Assembly: GCA_047967505.1 (NCBI GenBank)
Contig: CM106541.1
DNA: 64,000 bases
Reading direction: 5' to 3' (one strand)
From: Dipteris shenzhenensis
Lineage: Eukaryota; Polypodiophyta; Polypodiopsida; Gleicheniales
Made by a program: the position numbers and the translations under genes. Under the pieces are notes generated by a model. That model was not told the DNA's origin, made no database searches, and saw only the letters and a program-made list of their open reading frames with translations. Below are positions 1 to 10,286 of this stretch, piece after piece; positions within the stretch are counted from its first letter, which is position 1, and each line of letters opens with the position of its first letter.

Positions 1-49
1 AGTATTGTACATAACCGGGGTTAAGGCACAGTGACCTTTAACCCCCACA
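1..49 (-). repeat. 3' LTR of element A (partial)
   Basis: The first 49 bases match 5723-5771 with one difference and end in CCCCCACA, the complement of an LTR start TGTGGGGG. The rest of this LTR lies left of the window. A purine-rich tract on the minus strand (50-61, AAGTGGGAGA type) adjoins it and would prime plus-strand synthesis. Confidence 0.88.
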
Positions 50-102
50 ATCTCCCACTTAAAGGACAATGTGCCTTTAAGAGAGAACAACTAGTGAGCA
101 TA

Positions 103-3100
103 CTATCCAATGCCCATCAATACACGACAATACTCAAACCGCTGACTAGGTAGACTCTTCGTCAGCATATCTGCAGGATTATCATCTGTATGAACCTTGA
201 CAAGCTCTATGCGCTTGTCCTCAAGTACCTCCCTGATGAAATGGTACCTGACCTCAATGTGTTTGGTCTTTGCATGAAAGACCGGATTCCGTGCTAGCTG
301 AATAGCACTCATGGAATCACTATGCAATGTCGGTACACCTATATGAATCCCCAAATCTCCCACTAGCCGATCAAGCCATATAGCCTCCTTGCAACCCTCT
401 GTGGTTACAACATACTCAGCCTCTGTGGTAGACAAAGCAACGCACTTCTGTGCATGAGACATCCACGACACTGCACCACCTGCAAAGGTGAACACATAAC
501 CAGAAGTGGATCTCCTACTATCCATATGCCCTGCATAGTCTGAATCTGTGTACCCAAGTACACGCATGTCTCCTTTACCAAAACAGATGCACATCTCTTT
601 GGTACCCTTCATGTACCTCATGATGCACTTAACTGCCTCCCAATGCCTCTTTCCTGGATTAGCCATATACCGGCTAACAACTCCCACTGCAAATGCAATG
701 TCTGGTCTAGTAGCTATCATAGCATACATAAGACTCCCAACTGCTGATGCATAAGGAACCTTGGCCATCATGGCCTTTTCCTCATCTAATTTGGGACTAT
801 CTGTATGACTCAGTTTCACATATGGAGGCAATGGAGTACTCACTGCCTTCCCCCCCTCCATATTGAAACGCTGCAATACTTTTGTAACATACTCTTTTTG
901 TGAAAGCCAAAGGAGTTTCCTACTCCGATCACGCATGATGCGCATACCAAGAATATGACCTGCAAGTCCCAAATCCTTCATATCAAAGGCCTCATGCAAC
1001 TTGGCCTTTAATGCATCTAGCTCATAAGTATTCTTGCTAGCCAATAGCATATCATCCACATATAGTGCCAGGATTATGAGGCTATTATCCTTAGCCCTTT
1101 TAGTGTAGAGGCAGTGATCAATTTCACTCCTTCTAAAACCCTGGGACCGAATGAAAGCATCAAACTTCTGATACCATTCTTTAGGTGCTTGCTTAAGACC
1201 ATAGAGACTCTTCTTTAGCTTGCAAACTAAATGCTCTTTGCCCTTTTCTTCAAAGCCTTCCGGCTACACCATGTAAATTTCCTCATGCAAATCCCCATGC
1301 AAGAAAGCTGTCTTGACATCCATTTGCATAAGCTCCATATCCTCTACTGCCACTAGTCCAAGCATGCATTTAAGTGTGGTCATCTTCACAATCGGAGAGA
1401 ATATCTCATCAAAGTCCACACCCTTCTCTTGCTTGAACCCTTTAGCAACCAAACGGGCCTTGTACCTAGGCACATCATCACCTGTGACCTTCATTTTATA
1501 GACCCATTTACATGGCCATGCTTTCTTTCCATGTGGCAAAGAAACCAAGTCCCAAGTCTTATTCTTCATAAGTGACTTCATCTCTGATTGCATAGCATAC
1601 TCCCACTTGCGTTGATCCTCATGCATCATAGCCTCTTTGTAGCAAGAAGGCTCCCCGCAATCAGTAAGCATCACATAGTCTACCCCTGGAACAGACCTAT
1701 CAGGCGGTCTAGACACTCTAGATGATCTTCTCAAGGGCATTTCAGCTTGCTGTCCCACTTGCATATCAGCCACATTTGGCTCATCATTTCCACCAATAGA
1801 TGATCCATCATCTACGCTTGATTGTATACCTGTGGGAGTACTTGGTGGTACCATTTCTCGCACATTTGGTGCATGGACAGCTTGCCGTCTATCAACATAT
1901 GCAGGTGGATTCACATCCTGGAAAGTGATTCTCCTCATTTCCACATCCCTCATGGGTGCCTTATGCATCTTCTTCTCATTGAAGACCACATCATGGCTGC
2001 GTAGGATCTTCTTTGCTTCCGGATCCCAGAGACGATAGCCCATCTCTCCACTTTCACCATAACCCAGAAAGATGCATTTCCTAGACTTAGGATCTAGCTT
2101 CTTTCGAAGCTCTTTTGGCACATGTGCATATGCCTCACACCCAAATATACGCAAATGAGAGTAAGAGGGCTTCTTGCCACTCCATACCTCTTCAGGAATA
2201 CCACCATCCAAACTCTTACTAGGTGATCTATTGATCACATGCACTGCAATCTTCATTGCCTCAGCCCAAAAACCACCAGAAAGACTTTCATTGGAAAGCA
2301 TGCATTGCAACCTTTCTTGAATGGTACGGTTCATATTTTCTGCAACTGGATTTTGCTCTGGAGTACGAGGGGATGTGAGCTCCGTCTTAATCCCACGTGT
2401 ATCACAGAAATGCTGAAACTCATGAGAGAGATACTCTCCACCATTATCAGTCCGTAGGCATTTAAGCGTTCTACCTGACTGATTCTCAACCAAGGCCAGC
2501 CATTTCTGAAATACCTGGAACAAATCACTCTTCCGAGCTATAGCATAAGCCCACACTTTCCTAGTTGCATCATCAATGAATGTCACATAGTATTCAGCCC
2601 CGCCTAATGACCGTGTAGGCATGGGACCACATACGTCTGAATGCACCAAATCAAGCATTTCAAACTCTTTCTTTCCCCTTCTTTTATGAGCTGATTTAGT
2701 CTGCTTTCCATAGAGACAATGCTCACAAAATTCAAAATCAGAGAAACTCAAATGCGGTACATAACCCAAACGGCACAAGAGTTTCATTCCATTCTGGTTC
2801 ATGTGCCCCAACCTGCAATGCCATAAAGAAGTGCTTGGCTGCTCGGTTATTGCAACAACATGATCAAATACCCCTGATACATGTAAGGGATACAAAGTCC
2901 CACACTTGGCACCCCTGGCCAAAAGCATAGAGCCCTTTTGAATTTTCCAACTTTGAAAGCCAAAAGTGGTGTGAAAACCAGCATCATCTAGCTGACCCAC
3001 TGAAATAAGACTCTTGGTCAGCTTAGGCACATGTCTCACATGTTTCAAAACAAATGCAGACCCATTTGCAAAAGAAAACTTTATGTCACCTGCTCCCACT

Positions 3101-3738
3101 ATGTCACATGCATAGTCATTTCCAAGATGCACACAACCTATCTTTCCACTATCATAAGTGGAGAACCATTCCCTATAGGGAGTAACATGGAATGAAGCAC
3201 CAGAATCCAAAATCCAATCCTGGGAATATGCATCATCTGAAGTGGTAAGCAACTCTGCAGATAAAGTAGACATGAAGAGAACATCATTGTCATTATCATG
3301 TGTGACTGCATTGATCTCCTCGATCTTCACTTTTCCTTTGTCCTCCCTTGGACTCTCTTCCTTTTGATTTGCACCCCAATTTGCATTCTTTTTCTTATCC
3401 TTTTGCTCTCTTTTCAGCTTGTAGCAATCCTTTTTCATATGGCCCTTCTTGCCACAGTGGTAACACTCAATGTTTCGTGCCCTGGATTTGCTACGAGACT
3501 TCCCTGTTTCTTGGGACTTCCCCCTGAACTGTGATCTGCCCCTTTGCACATTTAAGGCTGCATCCTGCTTGTTGCCATTCATAGACTTCCGTCTAATCTC
3601 CTCGGCCAACAAGCTACCCACAACATCATCAAATTTTAGTACTCCACTAGGTGCAGAGTTACTGACAGGCTGTACGGAAGGTATCCCATGAGGATGGCAA
3701 TGAACATAAGAGAGATATTGCCTTAGTCTCTGCATCAA
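103..3738 (-). pseudogene. pol: pol polyprotein of element A (one internal stop)
   Basis: Copia Pol in two pieces of the same frame: 1264-3738 and the part ending at 103. In order: zinc knuckle CYHCGKKGHMKKDC (about 3421-3468), aspartic protease motif DSGAS (about 3195-3215), GAG-pre-integrase with the H-H-C-C pattern (HCRLGHM...CEHC), integrase core with HSDVCGP, RTDNGGEY and a later Glu in PEQNPVAE, reverse transcriptase with YVDDMLLAS (about 1030-1060), and RNase H with TDSDYAG and STTEAEY. A TAG at 1264-1266 sits between IYMV and PEGF, where family members usually have Gln, so it is probably a C-to-T change. Upstream reading is joined to gag by a one-base shift near 3664-3668. The enzymes would copy element RNA and integrate the product. 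Confidence 0.93.
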
Positions 3739-4192
3739 AATTCATTTTCTGAGCCTGAAGCTGGCTGAAAATAATATTGAATTCATTCAAGTGAGAAGCA
3801 ATGGAGACCCCTTCCTTCATCTGCAGCTCAAACAACCTCTTCATGAGGTAAACTTTATTAGAGGCAGTTTCCTTCTCATAAGTGGCACACAGTTTCTTCC
3901 ACAAATCTTCCGTAGTCTGCTCATTTACTACTGTGAAATAAACTGACTCTGCAAGATGAAGTCTAATAGTAGACTTTGCTAATGCATCCAACTCATTCCA
4001 ATCATCCTCAGACATATTTGCAGGCTTAGCTTCAATCCTTGCCAAGGGTTTAATCTGCTTCTTTTGAATAAGCACATCCCTTATTTGTTCTTTCCACAAA
4101 GAAAAGTTTGTCCCATCAAACTTTTTAATGCTGAAAAACTCCTTTTCAGACATGGAAGAGGATGCCATGATGCAAATAAAGCAAAATCCCAA
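3659..4192 (-). CDS. gag: gag of element A, frameshifted at its 3' end
   Basis: The Gag N-terminal part belongs to the copia UBN2/DUF4219 group: residues KKFDGTNFSLWKEQIRD near the start and LHLAESVYFTVVNE in the middle. MASSSMSEKEF, slightly inside the listed ORF, is the more likely true start. The frame ends after FRTACQ because of one extra base within 3664-3668; element B keeps the unshifted version at 34705-34730. Gag would form the particle that packages element RNA. Zinc knuckle and protease follow in the pol frame. Confidence 0.88.
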   Translation of the reverse strand: MGFCFICIMASSSMSEKEFFSIKKFDGTNFSLWKEQIRDVLIQKKQIKPLARIEAKPANMSEDDWNELDALAKSTIRLHLAESVYFTVVNEQTTEDLWKKLCATYEKETASNKVYLMKRLFELQMKEGVSIASHLNEFNIIFSQLQAQKMNFDAETKAISLLCSLPSSWDTFRTACQ

Positions 4193-5587
4193 ATGCTAGT
4201 GTCTGCAAGAGAGAATCACAACAAATACCAAGTGCACCCAAATGTGTATGCCACAATAGAGTGAAATATCACCAAAACTCAAAGCTCAAAGCATCTGACT
4301 CATGTGCATATACTATGCATCCATATGAGCAAATCTGGCCCAAAAGAAAATGCCAATAAGTGCCAAGTGACTCAAGCATAAACACCGTCCACTGGCATAT
4401 GCATCAATTATATCTCATCCTCCAAGAGAGCATAGCACTATCAGTGCATCACCAACAATGTGTCAAAGTTGTCCCTCAGCATAAAATAGCATCCATGTGC
4501 AAAGCGTCCATAAAAAAATAGCATCCCATAAGGCAATTTGGGCCTATCAGCGCATCCAATAAGGACCGCAATGCATCCAAATGGCCTACAAATCATCCAC
4601 TGCAACCAAATGCACACCACGAATGAGAGCACACTGCTCAAACTGCAACCAGAGTGATCTGCATAAGGTATGCTCAGGAAATCATGGTCTCACGGTAATG
4701 ACCGCTACTGAAAATAGAACCTGAGATGCCTCAAAACATGGGCACCATTGCATAATCGGACTCGGCAAGAAAATCTGCAAATATCTCTCTTCTTCCAGAA
4801 CTCCAAAATCCCAACCGATGAGTGAGAAATGGGAGTCAACACTTATCCACTGCCATGTGGCATAAATCTAAGGTTTCAAAACCTTAGTATGAAAAATGCA
4901 TAACAGAGAGACGAAATCGAATACACAGAGATTTATAACTCTGAAAATCCTTCACCGAATCACGCAAGAACTGATAGGTAGGGGTTTTTGGGCGTCCGGA
5001 ATGCAATGGGACAGACGGTTTTGGAAACCGTGGTCTCAATCACTGGGTCCAACACACGGACTGAAAAACGTTTTTTGAAACAGAGCTATCTGTAAGCTCC
5101 ACCGGAGTGCGAATGATGAGCAACATAGAAGTTTTAGGACCTCCTGAGTCCACCGGAACTGACAGATCTGCAAATGGTTGCTCCAAACTTGAGTTCCAAC
5201 ACTCGGGCAAAAAACGCAGGAACTGACACAGTGACTCAGAAATCCAATGAAATGATCCCAGATTCAGGAATGAAGGTGTTTCCAGGCTCCTGAAGTAATG
5301 TGGACACCAAAAGCAAGCAATAGTTGCCTCTACAAGTCAATACGGAGTCTCTGTCATCGAACGGAACAGGGAAAAGCTAAAAAAAATGACTTTTTCTTTG
5401 AAACCACTTAACAGGCTCTCTAAACCACTTCGCAAAGCCAAAGTGACTTTTCCAAAGGTTTCTCCAAGGTCTCTGCACACTCGGATGCAAGTAAAGTCAC
5501 CCACAAAGCTTCCCACAGAGCTTCTCCTTCCTCCCACAGAGCTGCTGAGCTTCCAAGCATTCACGCACGCTCAGCTAGATCACCCGG
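4193..5587 (-). other. Untranslated leader of element A
   Basis: About 1.4 kb between primer site and gag with no convincing coding region. The matching leader of element B (33227-34200) is recognisable and in parts similar, for example the blocks around 4690-4760 and 33600-33660. It probably holds packaging signals, but nothing specific can be named. Confidence 0.6.
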
Positions 5588-5602
5588 GCTCTGCTGATAC
5601 CA
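5588..5602 (-). promoter_or_regulatory. Primer binding site of element A (altered)
   Basis: On the minus strand TGGTATCAGCAGAGC lies two bases inside the LTR end. The usual copia site, complementary to initiator-Met tRNA, is TGGTATCAGAGC; this copy has three extra bases in the middle. Element C carries the standard form at 35750-35761. Confidence 0.8.
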
Positions 5603-5604
5603 GT

Positions 5605-5771
5605 TGAGAGTGCTCTCAACGGAAGCAAGAACGGAAGGAGAGAGAGAGACAGAGAGCCACACAAGTTTGGTGGATGCAGAACCACCCTAATCTTCTTTTT
5701 CATTCATTTATATATGTGTTTGAGTATTGTACATAATCGGGGTTAAGGCACAGTGACCTTTAACCCCCACA
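5605..5771 (-). repeat. 5' LTR of element A
   Basis: A 167-bp repeat that begins TG and ends CA on either strand. It contains an AT-rich ATATATAAATG stretch that could be the TATA box and CT-rich sequence downstream. Bases 5723-5771 recur at 1-49. Confidence 0.9.
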
Positions 5772-5949
5772 AAAGTCACATGGTGAATTCTCTACAATCT
5801 AACTTCAGTGGGCACTGATCTAGTTCTCTATGTGATTGACACAAATGAGATTGGCACCATTGCAATTCTCTCTATTTTCCCTTGGTTTTCTTGGCTTGCT
5901 AGTATAGGATTTTATGGTCCTCTATCGTGTAGGCCTTATGATGGGGAGG

Positions 5950-6752
5950 GACCTATCGCAGGTCCTCCTTTTCTTCATCCTCCTCTTCCTCTACCTTGGG
6001 GGTTAACTTCCCTTTGCTCTTGGTGGAGGCTTTAGGCTTTAAGATCTTCGGAGCTTCAGACATAAAGGGAGCTCTTCCATGGTAGTTATAGAGCCCACTG
6101 GAGTAGTAACCCTACTCAACTAGGATCCCCAAACTCATGGTGGTGAGTAGTGTTTGCTCCTACATTTGTTAGCCAATGGAGGTCCAACTTGACTTTAACT
6201 TACCCCTTGCTTACCTCATGGGATTTGAGCATGTCAAACATACGGAGGGGTACTACCACCTTCAATTCTTCACATTCGAGGCTCATTATCTAGACCTATT
6301 CTATTTGGGACATCAATAGTTTCCAAAATGTGCATCCAATTTTGAGAGAGCTTGGGCTTGGAGAGAGGGGCATACCAAAGCTCATCTGCCTTTTTCCCAT
6401 CGCACTCCTCCTCACAAGCTTGAAACAATTTCAAGGATGTTGTCTGGTCCATTATGTCAAATTCTATAGCAAATAGGTATGATGATAGTGGGTGGGCCTT
6501 GTATGTGCGCAGGCGCACTCGATGACTTGCTCCTCATGGCGTAAATGTATGATGTTTGTGTGCCAATCATGCACTCATCTTGACATTTGTAGGAAGGGCC
6601 TACCCAAGATGACTTCGTATCCGAGCCACTGAGTGAAGTCCATTACCACAAATTAGATGTGGTATGTGTATCCAAAAACCTTGATGTTAATACCCTTGAG
6701 AACTTCCAGGGGTTCGGTAGTTCTGCCATCGGCTAGCTTCACTACTACAATA
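5950..6752 (-). pseudogene. Ty3/gypsy protease region, fragment
   Basis: On the minus strand the peptides VVVKLADGRTTEPL, VFGYTYHI and, after a small shift, LGYEVILGRPFLQM match the retropepsin region of Ty3/gypsy Pol (the ILGRPFL block is typical). Further minus-strand ORFs at 6270-6518 continue downstream but are not distinctive. The upstream side is interrupted at 6753 by the start of another LTR element. No reverse transcriptase is left. Confidence 0.65.
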
Positions 6753-7953
6753 TGTTGGGGTAAAGGCATTATGGCCACCCCAGTACAGTTAGTACACTTA
6801 AGTACAGTTAGTACTTTTATTGCTAAGTACACTAAGTACGGTGTACTTAGTGTTGTAACCTTATCCATTGATATAAAAGGTTGACTGTGTGCTTGGGGAG
6901 GTACACACATACTTCATTATCCCCACACTCGTGTCTACTGTGTGTGTCGGTGTGCTCTCTCTTTCTCTCTCACTCCCATGTCTCAACTGGTATTAGAGCT
7001 TGAGCTTGCACATCTCCCTCCCACTCGTCCTCTCAGCTGCAGCATGTTTTTTGTTTGCAACACTTGCCCAAACGTGGGTCTCAGCATTCGTCCAGTAGCA
7101 GTAGCGATTTGAGGACTAGCAGCAGCAGCATTGTGTTGTGGAGCTCGCCAGCAGTAGCGTCTTCAAGCAGTAGCAGCAGTAGCCTAAGCTACTGCATTTT
7201 GCCACCAGCAGCAGCCAGCGCTAGCAGCGCAACCAGCGCTAGCAGCGCAACCAGCGTAGCCCACAGGCGATGCCTGTAGTAGCCCACCATTAGCTCGCCA
7301 CGCAGGCAAGCAACCCGCCAGCAGCCCACCAGGCCTACGAGCTCCTGCCAGGAGCTCGCCAACTGCTCCGGCAGCGATACAGGCATAGGTGCCCGTTGGG
7401 TGGTACTAGATCTGGTTTCAGTTGCTATTGCAGTGAAATCAGTCGCCCCCCCCCCTTAGATTTCTTACGGTACGCTCCGTCTTCCTATAGCACTCGTGTA
7501 CTTGCAGGTACAGGTGCAGTCTTCGAGCTCATTGTGAGCATTACTGGTCAAATGCAAGTATAGTAAGCGGATATACAGTCTATGCCTACTGTGTGAGGAA
7601 ATCCTCAACATTGGATTGCAGAATCAAGGGGCTTTTGTAGCCAGTGCCAAGTATTGGCTTGTATACGCACGCATTGTGTTTATCCTCCTGTTTGGAGTTG
7701 ATTCTTGCAGGATTCGTATGCATTGGTTGACCTACGGGACAGTGGAAGATGCATTGAGCACTACATTGTAGACTTGAGCACTGAATGTGCCGGTCAAATT
7801 GGGGGTTTTGCAATTGGATGCATATCAGTGCTGGGGGAAGCAATTAAATGCCTTACAGTGGTCAGTGAAGCGGTACATGCACTCTTGTAAATAGAACAAT
7901 TCAGATAATACAAAGCTATTGACTCTAGGTATTACTTGCAACCAAAAAAAAAA
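6753..7953 (+). mobile_element. LTR element E, 5' LTR plus short internal part
   Basis: 6753-6985 begins TGTTGGGG, ends CTCA, and is followed after two bases by TGGTATTAGAGC (6988-6999), a primer site for initiator-Met tRNA. This makes 6753-6985 a 5' LTR of 233 bp. It interrupts the gypsy protease frame, so it is an insertion. The internal part is low-complexity (AGC-rich, 7080-7380) without gag or pol. I found no 3' LTR. The recognisable sequence ends at a run of ten A (about 7944-7954), so the right end is a guess: it could be a deletion or a retroposed end. Confidence 0.5.
7040..7400. repeat. AGC/GCA-rich low-complexity stretch
   Basis: Dense AGCAGCAGTAGC-like triplets. They open several frames (Ser-rich or Ala-rich) on both strands, which is composition and not coding evidence. 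Confidence 0.75.
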
Positions 7954-8091
7954 GTTGACATTGGATGTATTAATACAAAATGATTACAAGTATCATTTGT
8001 TTTTCTATTATTGCTCAGAATCTCTCTCTTGACTTTTTTTCAGTGGAGGCTGCTTCGGTTGCTGCTGTTGTGGATCCTACTAGTGAACATC

Positions 8092-10126
8092 CTATTGTGG
8101 ATCATGTTGTTGCACATCCTCCATCGATACTATCTCCTCGTGCATCGACTCCTCCTGCTGCTTTGGTGTCCCTTCCTCCTCGTCCTTGGGCTCGAGCTCG
8201 GCCTCATTTTGCTTTGATTTCCCTTCCTCCTCGTGCATAGGCTCGGGCTTTTGGAAAAGATCAATTGTAGGCTCTCCTTCCACATCCTAAGAATTGCTCA
8301 AGCAGCTCATCAACACCGATACCTTCTAGAATATCTTCAAGATTGCTAGTGCCTGGGACATTCTAAGCCTCTTGTTCAACTTGGAGATCCTCAGTGCCTT
8401 TTGAGCCCTGTCCTATATGGACTGGTTGGTCTGGTGTTGGACAAGGGGAAGAGTGCTCTAGCAGCTTTAAAATTGTCTTTGCTCTAAAGCTATGTACATA
8501 TTCAGAGCCAAAACTATCCTTTTTCATCTATAATAAAAACAAAGAATGTTTTTAATCTTTTTTATATCAATGCATTGAATTTAGAACTTCTCAAATAGTA
8601 TGCAACAAAAGTACTCACAAATTCAGGCTGTTTTTGTGAAAATTATGTGTCCATCATATATTGTGCACTTATGAGAGTCTTCCATCTACAAGAGAAAGGA
8701 GATAAGTGACAATGATTATTGTACCTGCAATGGCATTGGGTGAGCTGAATCTAACATCTTTAACTTTGGACCACACAGGTCCAATGCATCCATTAGTCTT
8801 TTGAGACAACTACAATGGGAATGAAGGGCAACAAATTATAAAATTCATACTTCTATAAGTAAATGTGATATGGTTGACTTTTCAAGAGAAAACCTGAAAA
8901 TCACGTTTTAGAGCAAAAGTATAGGCAATGACTAACTTACAATTCTAAATCTTGGTGGGTACCCTTTAAGGAGTTGAATGTATAGCATAGCTTTTGTTGT
9001 ACATCTGTATGTACCAAACTCCAATGATTGCTACAAAAGAAACAAATAACATGAGGGGATTAGACCAAGAGGGTGTAAATTTAATTTGAACAATCAGGAT
9101 TTCGTCAATAGAGGGTAGTAGTGGAAAAGGTCAGGGAACATACTCTAAGCAATATGGGAGGAGAATCATATCAACCACGTCCAAATTACCAAAATGAAAC
9201 CACTTGGAAATGCTTTTGGTTGATGTCTTGTTATCTTTCAGCTCAAAAGATATAGCTAGATCAACTATATACATAGAGTGCTGAAGGCTCCAGTGGATCT
9301 GACTCTTCAAAAAACTACCAAAAATAACTTCACTTAGCTTATGAAAAAGTGAATGCTACAAAGACATAAACACAATTAACATAGAAAGATAAACTTATTA
9401 TAGAGCTGCAAGCATGATTGTGCAAGTGACATGTTTTTCTTTCTGTGCTAAAGCCATGATGTAGTCTTTTGTCAAGTCCGAGGTTAGGTCATCATTCACA
9501 ATCTGGATAGCTACTTGGTCTAAGTTCTAGGATCTTCTACTAAATTTGCAAGACAGACATTGTTTCTTTGACTCTTTCCCTAAGGGAATCCTCATAGGCA
9601 ACCTTGCCTCCTAGTCTCATGTTGGTGAAAGACCTCTATGATCTTGACTCCATCATCTTTAGGTTTCCTGGCTAGAGGTATCAACAAGATATCTCTCATT
9701 TTGGGATCATCCCAATCCTCTGCATTAAGAATCTTGTCATATCTATACCTAACCCTAACAAGTGTTTGGATGTCTTTATTCATGATAGTAACCCTGTGTG
9801 CATGTGTTGCTACCATCATGGTAAAAACTCTATGAGCCACTCTTCAGCAACTTCTTGGAGAGTAAGTAGAGCAAGTCCACATGGCATATTGCCCTAACAA
9901 GCCTCTGGAATGGTGCCATGGGTACTGCATATTCTATGGCTTTTTGAGCCTTCCTGATCTCCATCAGGATAGATTTGCTTTGGTTCACTCTTTTCTTCTT
10001 GTTCCTTGCTAGGATGTGCATAGGCTTCCCCTTCTTTGAAGATTTAGACCTGGATGGAGTTGTGGCAGCCTGTGCAATGTTAGGTCCTTTTCCTTTCCTT
10101 CTGGCTATTGCTTTGGTTCTTGCCAT
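8092..10126 (-). pseudogene. Histone H3-fold plus Ulp1-like protease gene, copy 1
   Basis: The first exon (from 10126) starts MARTKAIARRKGKG, which resembles the H3 tail, then KGKPMH, an alpha-N/alpha-1 like region SILMEIRKAQKAIEYAVPMA and PFQRLVRA. After frameshifts near 9850-9890 it continues LQEVAEEWLIEFL and HAHRVTIMNKDIQ, the H3 alpha-2/alpha-3 pattern, and then a tail with KMRDILLIPLARKPKDD that ordinary H3 lacks. Exons with GT-AG borders follow at 9314-9144, 9030-8941, 8809-8725, 8685-8619 and from 8527. Spliced, they read LLPYCLDNHWSLVHTD, YTFNSLKG, HPMPLQ and EDSHKCTIY: the Ulp1/SENP (C48) pattern with catalytic His in NHW, Asn in place of the usual Asp, and a Cys. The acidic end lies at 8283-8092. 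Copy 2 (43143-47831) has the same parts in the same order. At least two frameshifts and stops make this copy non-functional. Whether H3 and Ulp1 were one protein is inferred. Confidence 0.72.
8528..9314 (-). other. Ulp1/C48 peptidase exons of copy 1
   Basis: Four short exons with clean splice signals on the minus strand: donor GTATGT after 9144, donor GTAAGT after 8941, donor GTACAA after 8725, donor GTGAGT after 8619, and acceptors TGGTAG, TTTGTAG, ATTGTAG and CTTGTAG. The reading phase stays consistent across the first three junctions. Ulp1 family enzymes cut SUMO-like proteins; related domains are common cargo of plant DNA transposons. The catalytic order His-Asp-Gln-Cys is represented by NHW, NSL (Asn for Asp), PLQ and KC. 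Confidence 0.72.
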
Positions 10127-10286
10127 AGTTTATTGTGTTCTCCTCCTAGAAAAAAACCCAAACATAACAAGGAAATCAGCAACCCAAGATTTTGCTTTAT
10201 GGTGCAAAATATAGAGAAAAGGTTGAAATCACATTTTTAAGCAAAAAAATTTTGACATAGCTCAAGAACACCCATCATGCAACAAC

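Larger units (their letters stand above)
1..5771 (-). mobile_element. Ty1/copia LTR retrotransposon A, nearly complete, left end cut by window
   Basis: Minus-strand element with the order 5' LTR (5605-5771), primer site (5588-5602), untranslated leader, gag (3659-4192), pol (103-3738), polypurine tract (50-61) and the first 49 bases of the 3' LTR. The order protease-integrase-reverse transcriptase-RNase H is that of Ty1/copia. Only two coding lesions are visible: a one-base frameshift at the gag/pol border and one TAG in the reverse transcriptase. The 49 LTR bases seen at both ends differ at one position, so the insertion looks fairly young. The target duplication cannot be checked because the left flank lies outside the window. 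Element B (33086-43142) is an older relative. Confidence 0.93.

Noticed and set aside
7055-7386. Ser-rich and Ala-rich ORFs
   Set aside because: AGC triplet low complexity; open in several frames on both strands.
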